Shown: one piece after another, positions 15,357 to 26,557 of the stretch | Layout: each line of letters begins with the position of its first letter | Position numbering within the stretch: position 1 is the first letter of the stretch | NCBI GenBank assembly: GCA_009869945.1 | Contig: WIXG01000197.1 | Coordinates: 84,372 to 148,371, forward strand | From: Mesaphorura yosii | Taxonomy: Eukaryota; Arthropoda; Collembola; Poduromorpha; Tullbergiidae | Reading direction: 5' to 3' | Length of the DNA stretch: 64,000 nucleotides | Translations under genes and position numbers: made by a program | The notes under the pieces: generated by a model | Told to the model about the DNA's origin: nothing | Databases searched by the model: none | Seen by the model: only the letters and a program-made list of their open reading frames with translations

Positions 15357-18300
15357 ATGCAGCTTGAATATCTTGATACTTTGATACCCGGAGTGTCAGT
15401 GTCTGATCAGGTGAGTGTACTTTGCTCTCATTGTTGCATGGCTATGAAGTACGCCCACGAAATCAGTACTGGTTGATTGACACCTAACGTTCACAGGCCA
15501 TTTCCCAATTCATGTTGACAATGACTTGGGCCCCAAATAGCCGGAAGTTGGCAGTTTGTGGCAGAGATCGTGTTATCCTCATGTACGATGAAGACGGCGA
15601 ACTGAAAGACAAATTTCCAGCACGGCCTGCTGATCTTCCAAGTACCTCCGGATCAGCATCCAATGACCGCGTACGAAACTGTTTTAGTTCAACTCCTCCA
15701 GCATTCTTTCATCACGAAATTCATGTCCTAAATTCACTGATTTGTTTATTAGGGACACACGCCAGGGAGTAGCAGATTTAGAGTTTTGGACATGACGTTC
15801 TCTCCAGACTCGACCAAGCTTGCAACAGCGCAGTCTGATGGAGTTGTTCATATTTACAAGATGGGAGACGGTTTCAAGGAGAAGAAGTCACTTCTGGGCA
15901 AATTGGCTCAACCAAAGGCTGTTACTCATGTTGTGTGGGGAAGCGAGTTAGACGTGATATGCTGTTTGCTGGATGGAAAACTACGCCACACACCGGCGGC
16001 TTCAATCAGATCCCCCAGGACCAAAACGTTCTTTGAATGTGAATACCCGTGTGTTTCGCTAATCTCAAGGTAAGGAATTTCCCATTCGATAAGAGACGTT
16101 ATTGACAGCTTGTTTCACTGCAGGCACAAGGGGTCCGAATTGGCAGCCGGCTTTGGTGATGGGACGATTGCTCTGTTCAGTGCTGGAACCGGTGATTCAC
16201 CAAATCTTGTAAGAAATAAGAGAATTTTTCTTTCCTTCCCTTGCTCGTTTTCTGCTCAGCCCTTATTCCATACCCTTTGATTCCAGAAATGCACTATCAA
16301 TCATTCGTGCGCGCCATTTGCTCTCGCGTTTGGTGGCGATACGTTCCTTGCTGGTGGGTCAGACAAGCTGATAACGGTTTACAGTGACAATGGAAAAGTG
16401 GTTCAAGTCTTCGACTACACCAAAAACACAAACAGTAGCGACAGGGAATTCAGCACAGCTGCATCAAGCCCGAATGAAAAATTTATACTCTTTGGTGGAA
16501 TGGACCGTGTCCGCAAGTTTCGCTACCTCTTAAGGAGAAAGGTTTGGGAGGAGGCTGGAGTCCATGACTATCCCGATCTGAGAACAGTCATTTCGCTGAA
16601 ATGGAGCGAAGACGGAGCTAGAGTTGCTATGCAAAACATGTTTGGAGCTCTTTTCCTATTTGAGGCTAACACGAGGCAAGCGAGAAACAGCCAAACACCG
16701 AACAATAAAGTTCGAAAGATTTCGTTTAATCCTCCTTATTTCCACAATTAAAAACAGGAAATCAGAGGAAGATCTATTTGATGTCATTTACACAACTCCA
16801 AGCAAGATTGTAATACATGTCAAAACCTCAAACGTTCATATGGAAGTTCAATCTAGACATGGGGCTGAAATTTTGGACGTTCGTGTAATGGGAAAAGAAC
16901 AGTACGCAGTTGCTTCAACAATGGAAACTTTCATATTTTGTAAGAATCTATTTTTGCTTTTCTGCATTTTGTGCTATGCCCAACAGAGTATATTTTCCTA
17001 TTTCCTCCTCGTTAGGTGATATTAATCGACGTCTCGTGAGTGAAGTTGATTGGCCTGATAATGAAGGAAACGAAAAATTCTATTTTGGAAATCTGAATGT
17101 TTGTGTAATCTTTAACGCTGGATATTTCACTCTGGTGGAATACGGAGCTGATTCGAGTCTTGGATCATACAGGTGAGAGTTGCTGAAATGAGTGTAATTT
17201 ATGAATTTTTAATAATGCAAAGTGCCATCTTTACCAGGACGGATTTGGCAAATCCACATGTTATCAGTGTGCGCATCAATGAACGATTACGTGAAAGAAA
17301 AGCCAACAACGAAGTCAACAAGAAGCTGGCATATTTGACCGATCTTCGTTCCATTACAGTTGGTAAGTTCGGTACAAATCCTTAATTTCTATTTCGCGGA
17401 AACGCGTGCCAGGTTTGTGAATATGTATTTTCCAACAGTTGATTTGGATTTGGGTCACACTATTGGCCATATTACTCATGACTCGAAAATTGATTGGTTG
17501 GAGTTAAATGAAACCGGATCCAAACTAATCTATCGTGATACAAAACTTCGCTTAACATTGGTAGATGTAAACTCATTGAGGAAAGTTCGAATTATTTCGA
17601 ACTGCTCGTTTGTTCAGGTAATACACACTCTCATTGCTGAAAATTTCTCTTTAGTCTCAGAGTTCAGAACTTTTGATTGTGTGCACAGTGGGTTCCTGGC
17701 AGCGATGTTGTTGTTGCCCAAAGTCAGGATAGACTTTGTGTTTGGTACAACATCAATCACCCTGAACAAATCACAAATTATGAAGCGAAGGGAGTGGCTT
17801 TCAACATTGTCAAGGCTCTCAAGAAGACATACGTCCAAGTATCAGAACCTGGGCACCTTGTCAATTCGGTGCACTTGGACGAGAGTTTAATTGAGTTTGG
17901 TACAGCCATGGACAGCGGGGACCTACTTCGAGCTGTCTTGTTTCTGGAAATTGGCTCAGAATTGCCAGATGATACGCAGATCATGATGTGGAAGCAGCTG
18001 CAAAGACGGGCAATGGAGCTCGGCGACCTTGCAATTTTTGAACGCGCTGCAGCTGGATGCAACGATGTCGCAAAGTAAGACGGAATTGTCTGTCTTCATT
18101 TTTTCATCATCACTTGCATTGATTTTTCTGTATTTTCAGAACTAAGTACGTTCGTGACACATTAGCTTTGGCTCATACAGCAATGGATGACCGGATTGAG
18201 TCTAACGTCATTCAGAACGAAATTGAAGCACGCATAGCCTTGTTAAGAAATGAAGTTGAACAGGCTGAAACGGCCTTTTTACAAAATGAAGATGCCGACA

Positions 18301-21300
18301 GCTGCATTTCGATGTAAGATGTCGACATTTGACATTCATGAACAAAATCTTTGATTTCCTTTCATTTTATATTTTCGCAGGTATGAGTCAATTCATAAAT
18401 GGCAGGATGCGCTTCGTTTGGCAAATGCGTCCAATAATTCTCTGTTACCGCAACTAACGGAAGGTTTTCTGTCCCATTTACTTCAAACTGGCCAGGAAGA
18501 GTTGGCCGCTGACTTCTTGCAGCTGAATGGCAATTATAAGTCTGCCATTGAAACGTTTTTGAACGCCGGAATTCATACGAAAGCAGCCAAGTAAGCAGCC
18601 ATCAGATCCATTTTTCCATTTTGAATTGAGTAATCATTGTCTCACATTTTTATCAGGTTAATAAAAAGTCAGATAAATCAACTTCAACTTCAACCGGAAT
18701 GGACTGAGGCAATTACAAAAGGCTTGCTGGAATCTGAATTTTATCCAGAAGCTGCCGAATTTTTGGAAGCAATTGGCAAGAAGAAGGAAGCTTTGGACTG
18801 TTACAAGAAGGCGAAACTATTTAATCGAGCTCTCTTGTTGGCGAAAGACAACTTTCCTCACATGGTTGTTGATTTGGAAGAGGAATGGGGAAACCAGGCA
18901 TTTGCTGCCAGACAGTTTGACGAGGCTTGTACTCGCTACATTGAATGTGGGCAGAATACGAAAGCGTTGGCAGCCGCAATTGAAGCCAGGCATTGGGAGC
19001 GAGCACTGCATATTATCACTGTAAGTCGAATGGAAGGATGGCATTGGTTTTTGTTTAACTGACATTCATGCAACAGGTCATCGAAGACCCTGTCGCAGTT
19101 GCGGAAGAGTATGAAAAGTTGGCTCAGCATTTCAGGAAGACTAGCGACTTTCGCCAGGCTGAAATTTGCTACGGAAAAATCAACCAGGTTCAGAAGTCTG
19201 TGGACATGTATCTCGAGCATGGTGAGAAATCACATTTCTTCTGACATCCTACTACTGTATTGGTCGGGCCTTGGCTTGAATGGTCGAAATCTGAATTTTC
19301 AGAATTATTCGAGGACGCGTATCGCCTTGCAAAGGCAAACCCGAATGCGAAGAAGGAAATCGAGCGAAGTTTTCTTACCATGGCGCAGCAGTTGCAGGAT
19401 GCTGCAAAATACAAATCTGCTGAAAAAGTTCTCACATCAATAGGTGAAATTAATGCTGTCATCAACATGTATGCGAAGAAGAAAATGTAAGACCGTGTCC
19501 TGCATTGCAAATACTGCATGCATGTAAAGTAATAAAATTAAAAACTGTTGTTGTAAAGGTACGAGGACATGCTGCGCGTTGTTCAACAGCACCATCCGTC
19601 TCACATGGAATCTTCGAGGCGTCATGTTGCTGAGCTCCTAAGAAAAGAAGGACATTTACGAAATTCTGAGGTTTATTATCTGAAGGCCGGTGATTACAAG
19701 GAAGTTATAAACATGTACGAGACCGCTGGACAGTGGGAAGATGCTTATCGGGTAATTCATTTTCGAATTGCTCATGAGAATTGCATCAGGTCGAATCAGA
19801 GTGATCATACTTGACTATTGGCTTCACTAAGGTCGCTCGTGACAATGCTGGACCTGAACCAGCTAAGAATGTTATTTATAAATGGGCGGACTCACTTGGA
19901 GGCGAAACTGGAATCATGCTTCTTCAAAGACACAATTGCATAGATGGTGGCATTGATTATCTGTGCGGTTTGAACAAGGTAGTCGGCTGAGCAAGGCGAT
20001 ATTATAATTTCGAATCAATATATTTTAATCGTATCATTCTATTAATCTGTACAGTTTGACTACGCAGCTGATCTGGCTAAACATGCTTCGAAACCAGCAC
20101 AAACAAAGTTCCATGTCATGTTTGCTAAACATTTTGCTGCCGTAGGAGACTATAAGCAAGCTCGTGATCACTTTCTCAAAGTAAATGCCATCCAGGATGC
20201 TATCGCTATGTTAGTAGTACATATAATCAAATGGCCTAAGAAGATTGTATGGAGACAACTCGGGTCGTAATGTCGTTTTCGTGTCCTGTATTGTTAGGCT
20301 TGTGGATGCAAACATGCTTGACGACGCTGTGGAAATCGCTAACGCACATGGAACCCGAGGTGACAAGGACAGACTACTCATTACGCAAGCTCAAGCTGCT
20401 TTTGAACAAGAAAACTATCAACTTTTTGAGACTGCACTTTTGAAATGTGAAAAACCAGAAATTGGAGTCAGAATGTACAAAGTAAGCTCATTTTTGCACT
20501 AAATGCATCTCTAATCTGAATAGTTTCTAATTGTAATTATCTGGAAGGAACGCGGATTGTGGACGGAGGCATTTCGGTTTTGCAAAGACTATGCGCCAGT
20601 TCTCCTACAAAGTTTACAAACCGAGTACGATGCATTGAATCAAGGTGGAAACGGCAGCGTAGGGAGCGGAAATGAGAACGTAGACCAGCTTTTGCAGCAA
20701 GCAAAGGATTTTGAGAAGATTGGCGAATACAAACACTCTATCGATAGCTACATGAGAATCAACTCGACAAACTGTCCAAACGAAGATTTTGTTGTTCTGT
20801 GCTGGGGTCGTGCTGGTCAGATGGCGGTCAAGCAGTTCGACCCGGAAAGTCGGGCAGCGGTTGTCACCAAAATCGCAATGGCTTTAAGAGGGATCCAACG
20901 ATGTTCTGAAGCGGCCGCACTTTGCCTCAACGCAAATATGAAACGTGAAGCGCTGGATGCCTTCATTGATGGTCATCTTTGGGACGAAGCGAAAAAGGCG
21001 GCTAAAAATATGGGACCAGAGTACGCATTGTTGCAACAATCCACATAAACATTACATATGAACAACCTTGGATTCTGTCGTTTACGGATTTTTATTGTAG
21101 GTTGGAGCAATACGTTGTCCAAAAGCACACAACCGTCTTGCAAAATTCCGGCTCAGTCGACGAGCTCTCAAATGTGAATCTGCGAGCAGCTTTGGAACTT
21201 TTATGCGAGAAAGGAGAATGGGACAAGTGTCTCGAAAAGGCAAGGACAAATGAAGAAGCTCTACAGCATTATATGGCTCAGTACATTCGCCGTTTGCTGT

Positions 21301-22414
21301 CAAGTCGTGACGTCGAAAGAATTGTTAATGTGTACCTGGAATATGCAGTTCCATACGTCAAACCCCATTTCGAACTCTTTAAGCAAGTGGCTGCTGCATG
21401 CTTTGCAAAATATGACTTGGACGAATACGAAAAGTGGCTGCATTTGCGAAATGCTTTGTGGCCGGTGGTGAGTTCCGCGAAATGTACATTATTATTTGCT
21501 CAAATATTTACAGACGCCTTTATATGCCCTAATATGTAGCTCAAGAAGATGGAGGAACGTGAAAACGAGTCCCCGCTGCACGTTGAGTTCACGACCATCT
21601 TCTTCGTCATTCACCTGCATGTCTGTCGAGCAGGTTGCCTCACTTCACCTGGATTGTCATTCATCCCAGTTAAAATCTCTGTCGCTCTACTTCGTTACAC
21701 GAATTTTCTACCACCAGAAAAGTATTTCTTTGAAGCCGGGTGTATGTGCAAGGTAATTGAAGCCTTTCGCTTGACATATAGATATGATTCCTGACTGTAA
21801 GAGACAATCTGATTTCTTACAACTTTATCGATATGTGTTTGTATCATGTTTTGTAGCGTCAAGGAATGAACAACATGGCATATGTCTTTCTAAATCATTA
21901 TGTGGACATCCGTGAAGCAATCGATGCTGGAAGAAGCGACACGAGCGGTTTGGACTACTCAGCATTCATTGGAACGGATATTCCAAATATGGTTCAACTG
22001 CCGAACTACACGCTAATTCAGCATAATTTGCACCAGGAGATTCGTGAATGGGTGTTGGCTGCTTCGATGGATGCCAATATTGATGAGGTATTACTTAATT
22101 TCCGTTTTCATCCTGGCAGACTGGTTTGACATTTTCTGCTATGACTCCCACAGGTGCTTGAAAGAGATTCACGTGGGGAATTTGTTGGCAACCTGGTTTC
22201 TAATCATGATAATACTGCGTATCCCCCGTGTGTTATTACTGGTTATCCTGTGATTGGACAGAAGATTACATTCCGTAAGCAGGGGTTGTGTGCCAATAAA
22301 GAAGATTGGAATCGATTCATTATCATTGCAAAGGGCTCACAGACTCCGAAAGTGTCGGAAGTTTATCATTTTATTATTGATTGGTGTGGCTCAAACCCGA
22401 ACTACAGCATGTAA
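15357..22414 (+). CDS. IFT172: Intraflagellar transport protein 172
   Basis: Largest IFT-B complex subunit, needed for cilium assembly and turnaround at the ciliary tip. I joined 24 exons, all frame-consistent: 15357-15410, 15497-15670, 15753-16069, 16124-16208, 16287-16675, 16758-16939, 17016-17172, 17238-17362, 17439-17617, 17689-18074, 18140-18313, 18381-18590, 18657-19020, 19077-19221, 19303-19486, 19559-19751, 19832-19978, 20055-20209, 20298-20481, 20548-21020, 21101-21467, 21540-21752, 21857-22087, 22154-22414. The product is 1782 aa (human 1749). Two N-terminal WD40 propellers (about 1-560; MTFSPDSTKLA, KIDWLELNETG, WVPGSDVVVAQ) precede a long TPR-like solenoid (about 600-1700) and a conserved C-terminus (CVITGYPVIGQKI). 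The intron after 16675 needs a GC donor (AG|GCAAGC). Arthropods use IFT mainly in sensory neurons and sperm. Confidence 0.98.
16676..16757 (+). other. GC-AG intron in IFT172
   Basis: Protein similarity requires joining the exon ending at 16675 (FEANTR) to the one starting at 16758 (KSEEDLFDVIYT). No GT donor gives the right frame, but the donor AG|GCAAGC with acceptor AACAG does, over an 82-nt intron of normal size. GC-AG introns with a strong GCAAG donor are a known minor class. Confidence 0.8.
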
Positions 22415-22502
22415 CACTTTTCACTGTGTTGGCAGTCATCTACCCGTCAATATGCTTAAACGTAGCTGTAATTTGCGGAACGTTATCTAGCCTGTAAACT
22501 CA

Positions 22503-22508
22503 AATAAA
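22503..22508 (+). terminator. AATAAA polyadenylation signal of IFT172
   Basis: A canonical hexamer about 90 bases after the IFT172 stop. IFT172 and ITFG2 are convergent, with 183 bases between stop codons, so this signal lies in the shared 3' gap. Confidence 0.65.
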
Positions 22509-22597
22509 AACTACAATTTTGAAAATGCACTCCAAAAAGTTACAAATTATTTAATAAGGCAAGTTTTGAGCTACGGATTGACTACAAATAACATTCC

Positions 22598-24336
22598 TCA
22601 GAGTATGGCTGGGTCGATAGGATAAATGTAGACTTTTTCGTTGAAAGAAACATACGCGACGCAGAACTGATTTGTCAATTTTGAATCCTTGCAGAACGAG
22701 TCTTCAGCGAGTCCATACATGCCGGCAGCAAATGTCAAGACTGGCTCTTCAAAGTTGAATCGTATTGTTTCTTTAGAATCGATTAAGAGTGTTTCACCAG
22801 ACCACGAGCAAATTAACAGCTTTCCATTTACTTCAACCAGTGCAAATATTTGTTCCTCTACTTCGAGTCTCCTACACAAAACAAACGCGAAAATGAAATG
22901 ACCGTAACTAAATCAATATACAATAATATCAGCTAATCAGAGAGCCATACCACAAAATCACATTGTCCTTCACAACCAGAAGAGTTCCATCCAAAGTTGA
23001 GACCGCGTAGCAATCTCTGCTTTCGTCCAAGCTGTTCATTGATTTAACATTGGCAACAATTTCGGAAGTTATATGCTTGTTCTTTCGATTGAGATCTTCC
23101 TCAGGCATGTACAGGTCGTGATGTTTGATTACAATCCTCGTACTGCTATTTGCCGCCGGTGGTAGAATCGGGTTGCGGTGCTCCTCCTTCACACTACTAT
23201 AATATGATAGGAGAATTGATTTCGAATGTACCAAAAACCGCCCTCGTTAAAGCAATCAATGGAAATGTATTGCTTACAAATTTCTCTGTCGACTGCTCGA
23301 CCCAGCGGAAGCAGCTGAAGCTGGAGTGGTGGAAGACATCGCAGCGCTTGACTTCTGACCAGAGAGGCTTCTTTCGAAAAATGCCTTTGTACTAGCAGCA
23401 ATCGCTGCCTCTTCAGCGCTTTCAAGGGCGCTTTGTTGCTGAGAATTTGGATCTTCCTTTGGAATCTCAGCAATTTCTGTAACGTTGCCACCAGGATGAC
23501 TCAAGAGAATCGACGCTTCTCCGTCACTTCGTTGATACAAGGACGTGGAACATATCTGCGTTGGAAATTCCCATTTGTTCAGTGCTACCAAGCAGCCCTC
23601 GTAAATTGGGTTCTCGTAGTAAGCTCGTGTGTATCCTGCACTTGTAATCGCAGATATCTGGAAATATGAGCAGCAGATATTGAGTTTGAATCAATCATTT
23701 AGTTCAAGATAAGATTACATGGTTACAGCTTACATTTGCTTCCACAGTCTCCGCCTTCCATTGATAAGTTCTCAGTACTCGATCAGTCAGCCCAACAATC
23801 AGTTCAAAGAGGCCATCTGCGTTCACGTCTCCAATATGAATCGTTTTCAGATTTGGGGGAATTCGCTGTGAGTGAAATGGTGCTATAATGGGGCAGTCTG
23901 ACGGTAGAAAGTGCGATGGTGTGTCATTGCCAGTCAATGGGGCCATTTTGGGTGTCGAGGGGAACACCCCACTTGAGGCCGATGGCGCTGGTGACTTGGG
24001 AATCTTGTCTACGCTCACGGACGACGACGCCGACTTCAGCAAGTGTAGCTCTTTCTCCACATCAAAGACGTGACACCAGCCATCAGTGCACGCAACCACC
24101 AGCATATTTCGTTCAATGTTCAGAAGATCTCCGATTGTGATGCCACATATTTCACCCAAATCGTTCGCTCCAATGATGCACTTGTTGTTCCGATAGATTG
24201 TCAGGTTTCCATCAGCACAACCAATCACAAATTCGTTCAATCCATCGTTATCAGCATCACCAAAACAAAGCGCGTTCCTAAGTACAGCCCCACTAACACT
24301 AAATTGAATACAGTCTACCAATGAAAGCGTACGCAT
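22598..24336 (-). CDS. ITFG2: Integrin-alpha FG-GAP repeat protein 2 (KICSTOR subunit)
   Basis: ITFG2 is a beta-propeller-like subunit of KICSTOR, which anchors GATOR1 at lysosomes and so represses mTORC1 under starvation. Four exons close the frame: 23734-24336, 23278-23657, 22951-23196, 22598-22871, giving 500 aa (human 447). The N-terminus carries FG-GAP-like repeats: FGDADNDGLNEFVIG (about 25-40), ITIGDLLNIERNMLVVACTDG, and HIGDVNADGLFELIVGLTDRVLRTY (about 170-195), then LNKWEFPTQI. The C-terminus shows VNGKLLICSWSGETLLID. A Ser/Ala-rich insertion (about 280-320) makes it longer than usual. The acceptor of exon 3 is a tandem TAGTAG. It is the last of three tightly packed minus-strand genes. 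Confidence 0.93.
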
Positions 24337-24476
24337 TGTTAAACTACAAACCCGTTGGCTGTTATTTGCTTACACTTGGCATTACACTCCTAAGCAGTCT
24401 CTTACGTTTCCAGTCTTAGAAAAAATATATTGTACTTGACTTCCTATTAAAGCAGTAGCTTACAAAAGGCGCTGTT

Positions 24477-24482
24477 TTTATT
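24477..24482 (-). terminator. AATAAA polyadenylation signal of IMMP2L
   Basis: The hexamer lies on the minus strand about 57 bases past the IMMP2L stop and about 140 bases ahead of the ITFG2 start, leaving very little room for the ITFG2 promoter. Confidence 0.6.
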
Positions 24483-24538
24483 CTATTGTGTCGACAAATC
24501 TATAAAATGACTACGGTGTGCGACAGACGTGTACGTTT

Positions 24539-25254
24539 TCATTCCTCGGCAATCTTCACAAGCGTGCCACCGGGACCAGCTTCTGCTAAAGACGGTTTCT
24601 TGCGAAGGTCAAATGAATCTAAGTCCAATTCTTGCTCTGAGAATGAAGGTGCCGTGATGGCTGGTGGGATCTTCGGGAATACTGAACTACTTGAATTAGT
24701 TAACATTTGCCAACGATGCGGAGGCCAGACAATGCATTTAGCCTTGGACTTGATGAGTCCCAATGCGACTGGGCCGAACAGATTTGAGTCCAACGAATTT
24801 CCGTGGTGATCGCCCTCAATCCAGCAGTGTCCAGGCGGAACCCGAACAAACGCTTCCTTGTAACCACGAGTTTCCACAATATCGCCCTACATAAACGTAA
24901 TAACTCCAGTATAACGTACACTCCAAGAACCTCTTTGGTTAATTTCAGTTTGATAGTACTTACACTAAGCGCTACGACACGTTTGATAATCCTCTGTCGT
25001 GGATCCCGTGGTGAAACCAGTGTCACAATGTCACCGCGTGCAATATCTTCATACGAATTGGTTACAATTGGCCAATTGTGAAGAAACACGTAATCTGATG
25101 AGACTGCGCTATTGTTGGGGTTCAATGCTGGTTGCATAGAACACCCTTCAACTTTTGCGACGTAACCGATGACATCGATTATGGTTACACCACCAGTTAC
25201 ACTTATCGCCAGCGTCTTCAGCAGAAATTTAAAGTTCGGAAAGAAACTTAACAT
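24539..25254 (-). CDS. IMMP2L: Mitochondrial inner membrane protease subunit 2
   Basis: S26-family signal peptidase of the mitochondrial inner membrane, which removes sorting signals from intermembrane-space proteins. Two exons (24964-25254, 24539-24886) give 212 aa. An N-terminal hydrophobic segment (about 9-30) anchors the protein. The nucleophile is Ser39 in [12 protein letters not shown]. The general-base Lys91 lies in [14 protein letters not shown], and [18 protein letters not shown] (about 115-132) is the conserved box E region, followed by [19 protein letters not shown]. Human IMMP2L is 175 aa; here a 45-residue Ser- and acid-rich C-terminal tail follows the catalytic domain. Start: the first Met of the ORF, matching the family N-terminus. 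Confidence 0.96.
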
Positions 25255-25266
25255 TACACCATGTAA

Positions 25267-25282
25267 TTTATTAATATTTATT
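25267..25282 (-). terminator. Paired AATAAA signals, likely for the roadblock gene
   Basis: Two minus-strand AATAAA hexamers (25277-25282 and 25267-25272) sit about 235 bases past the roadblock stop and only 13-23 bases before the IMMP2L start codon. If used, the upstream transcript would end at or inside the 5' leader of IMMP2L. Confidence 0.45.
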
Positions 25283-25516
25283 GAATCGAAAAATCCAGTG
25301 ACACATCAAATTAACTGTACAATTACTGAAGTGGAGCAACAACTTGAGTCTATCTTTCTCGTTATGCGGATTTCTAAATATGTACAACAGGCACCCACGT
25401 GACGTGATCTCGAATAAAGCCAGCAACTCTGCGGTGCTCGTGCCTTTGTGTGCCGCAATTCTCAATCAACTCGCCGTCGGTTTCTTTGCGAGTGGAGCGT
25501 CAGAAGAATCCACGAC

Positions 25517-25882
25517 TTAATTCTTCGATGATACATTCTGAATGACGACTAGAATGTAATTTTCGCCAGTGGTAGTCATGATCTCGTATCTCTTCGATCT
25601 GATTCTCATAAACCTCAGTTCATCTGTCGGGTCCACGTTTCTGATGATAGATGAGCACCGCTCTTGAAGAGCCATCATTCCAGTTGTGTAAAGAACTGTC
25701 GAAGTATTGTCAATAGTTGTTCGGATGGGCGTCCCATCCAACGTTGAGACTATGACGCCAACAACCCCACGATGTGAGTTTAGTCGCTTGATTGTCTCAT
25801 CTACGCCAGGGATTTGCTATATGAATAAAAAGTTCCGTTAAACACACGAGCGTATCCAAAAATCGAAAAACTACCTTACCAT
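25517..25882 (-). CDS. Dynein light chain, roadblock type
   Basis: Roadblock/LC7 light chains dimerise and bind the intermediate chains of cytoplasmic dynein, including the dynein driving retrograde transport. The main exon is 25517-25816 (99 codons plus stop) and encodes VDETIKRLNSHRGVVGVIV, GTPIRTTIDN, FMRIRSKRYEIMTTT and ILVVIQNV, close to the family consensus along its whole length. The preceding exon appears to contribute only the ATG (25880-25882), followed directly by the donor GTAAGG; the acceptor before CAAATCCC is ATATAG. The resulting 100 aa fits the family (about 96-97). The Met-only first exon is inferred from phase and splice consensus; a different upstream exon cannot be excluded. 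Confidence 0.9.
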
Positions 25883-26557
25883 GATTAGTCACTGATGCAG
25901 AATTAGCACCAATGTTCTTAACATTCAAACAGTACCAGATCTGGACCATATCGTCTCTCTGCCCAGTGTGTGTTAAATCGATCATAAACATAATTTGCCA
26001 TCTCATGTTGATGCATCATCTTTCGCCCCACAGAGCTTGCATTTCGGCTTGTTTATTGATCAAACTGCTGCAGATCAGAGAATTTGATTCATCTTTCGAA
26101 ACGCATACATTCAGTACGTACAAATTCAGTTCTTTAGAAAAGAAATATTTTGTCGCATTTGCTGCGTTGGATTGCCAACCACTCTGAAATATTGACGTCG
26201 CCGGTGAGTCGTGAGCTGCTTACAAGCACACGAAAGAGTTGCTTCAGACAATCTTGATGACGCATTCCATCGTACGTGTACGTGCCAGCGCAGGTCTCAG
26301 TCTCAGTCTTTAGTTTGAATTACGTGATTGTGGTTAGAATTGAACGAGTGAAATATTATGTTATTTGGATTTCTGCACGGAGAGCCCACACGAATCATTA
26401 ATCAAATCGCCGCTTCTAAATCCTGGAAAGCCTATTGTTGTCGAATATTGCAAGTAAGTAAATGTACTTTCTCTGACATTTTATTAATACTATCATTTAT
26501 TCAGTGTGCACTTTACCTGAGCCATTAACTCTTTTGCTATAGGTTTAACTAATCACA

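Noticed and set aside
16624-17019. Apparent frameshift in IFT172
   Set aside because: The two overlapping frames are explained by an 82-nt GC-AG intron, so the gene is intact.
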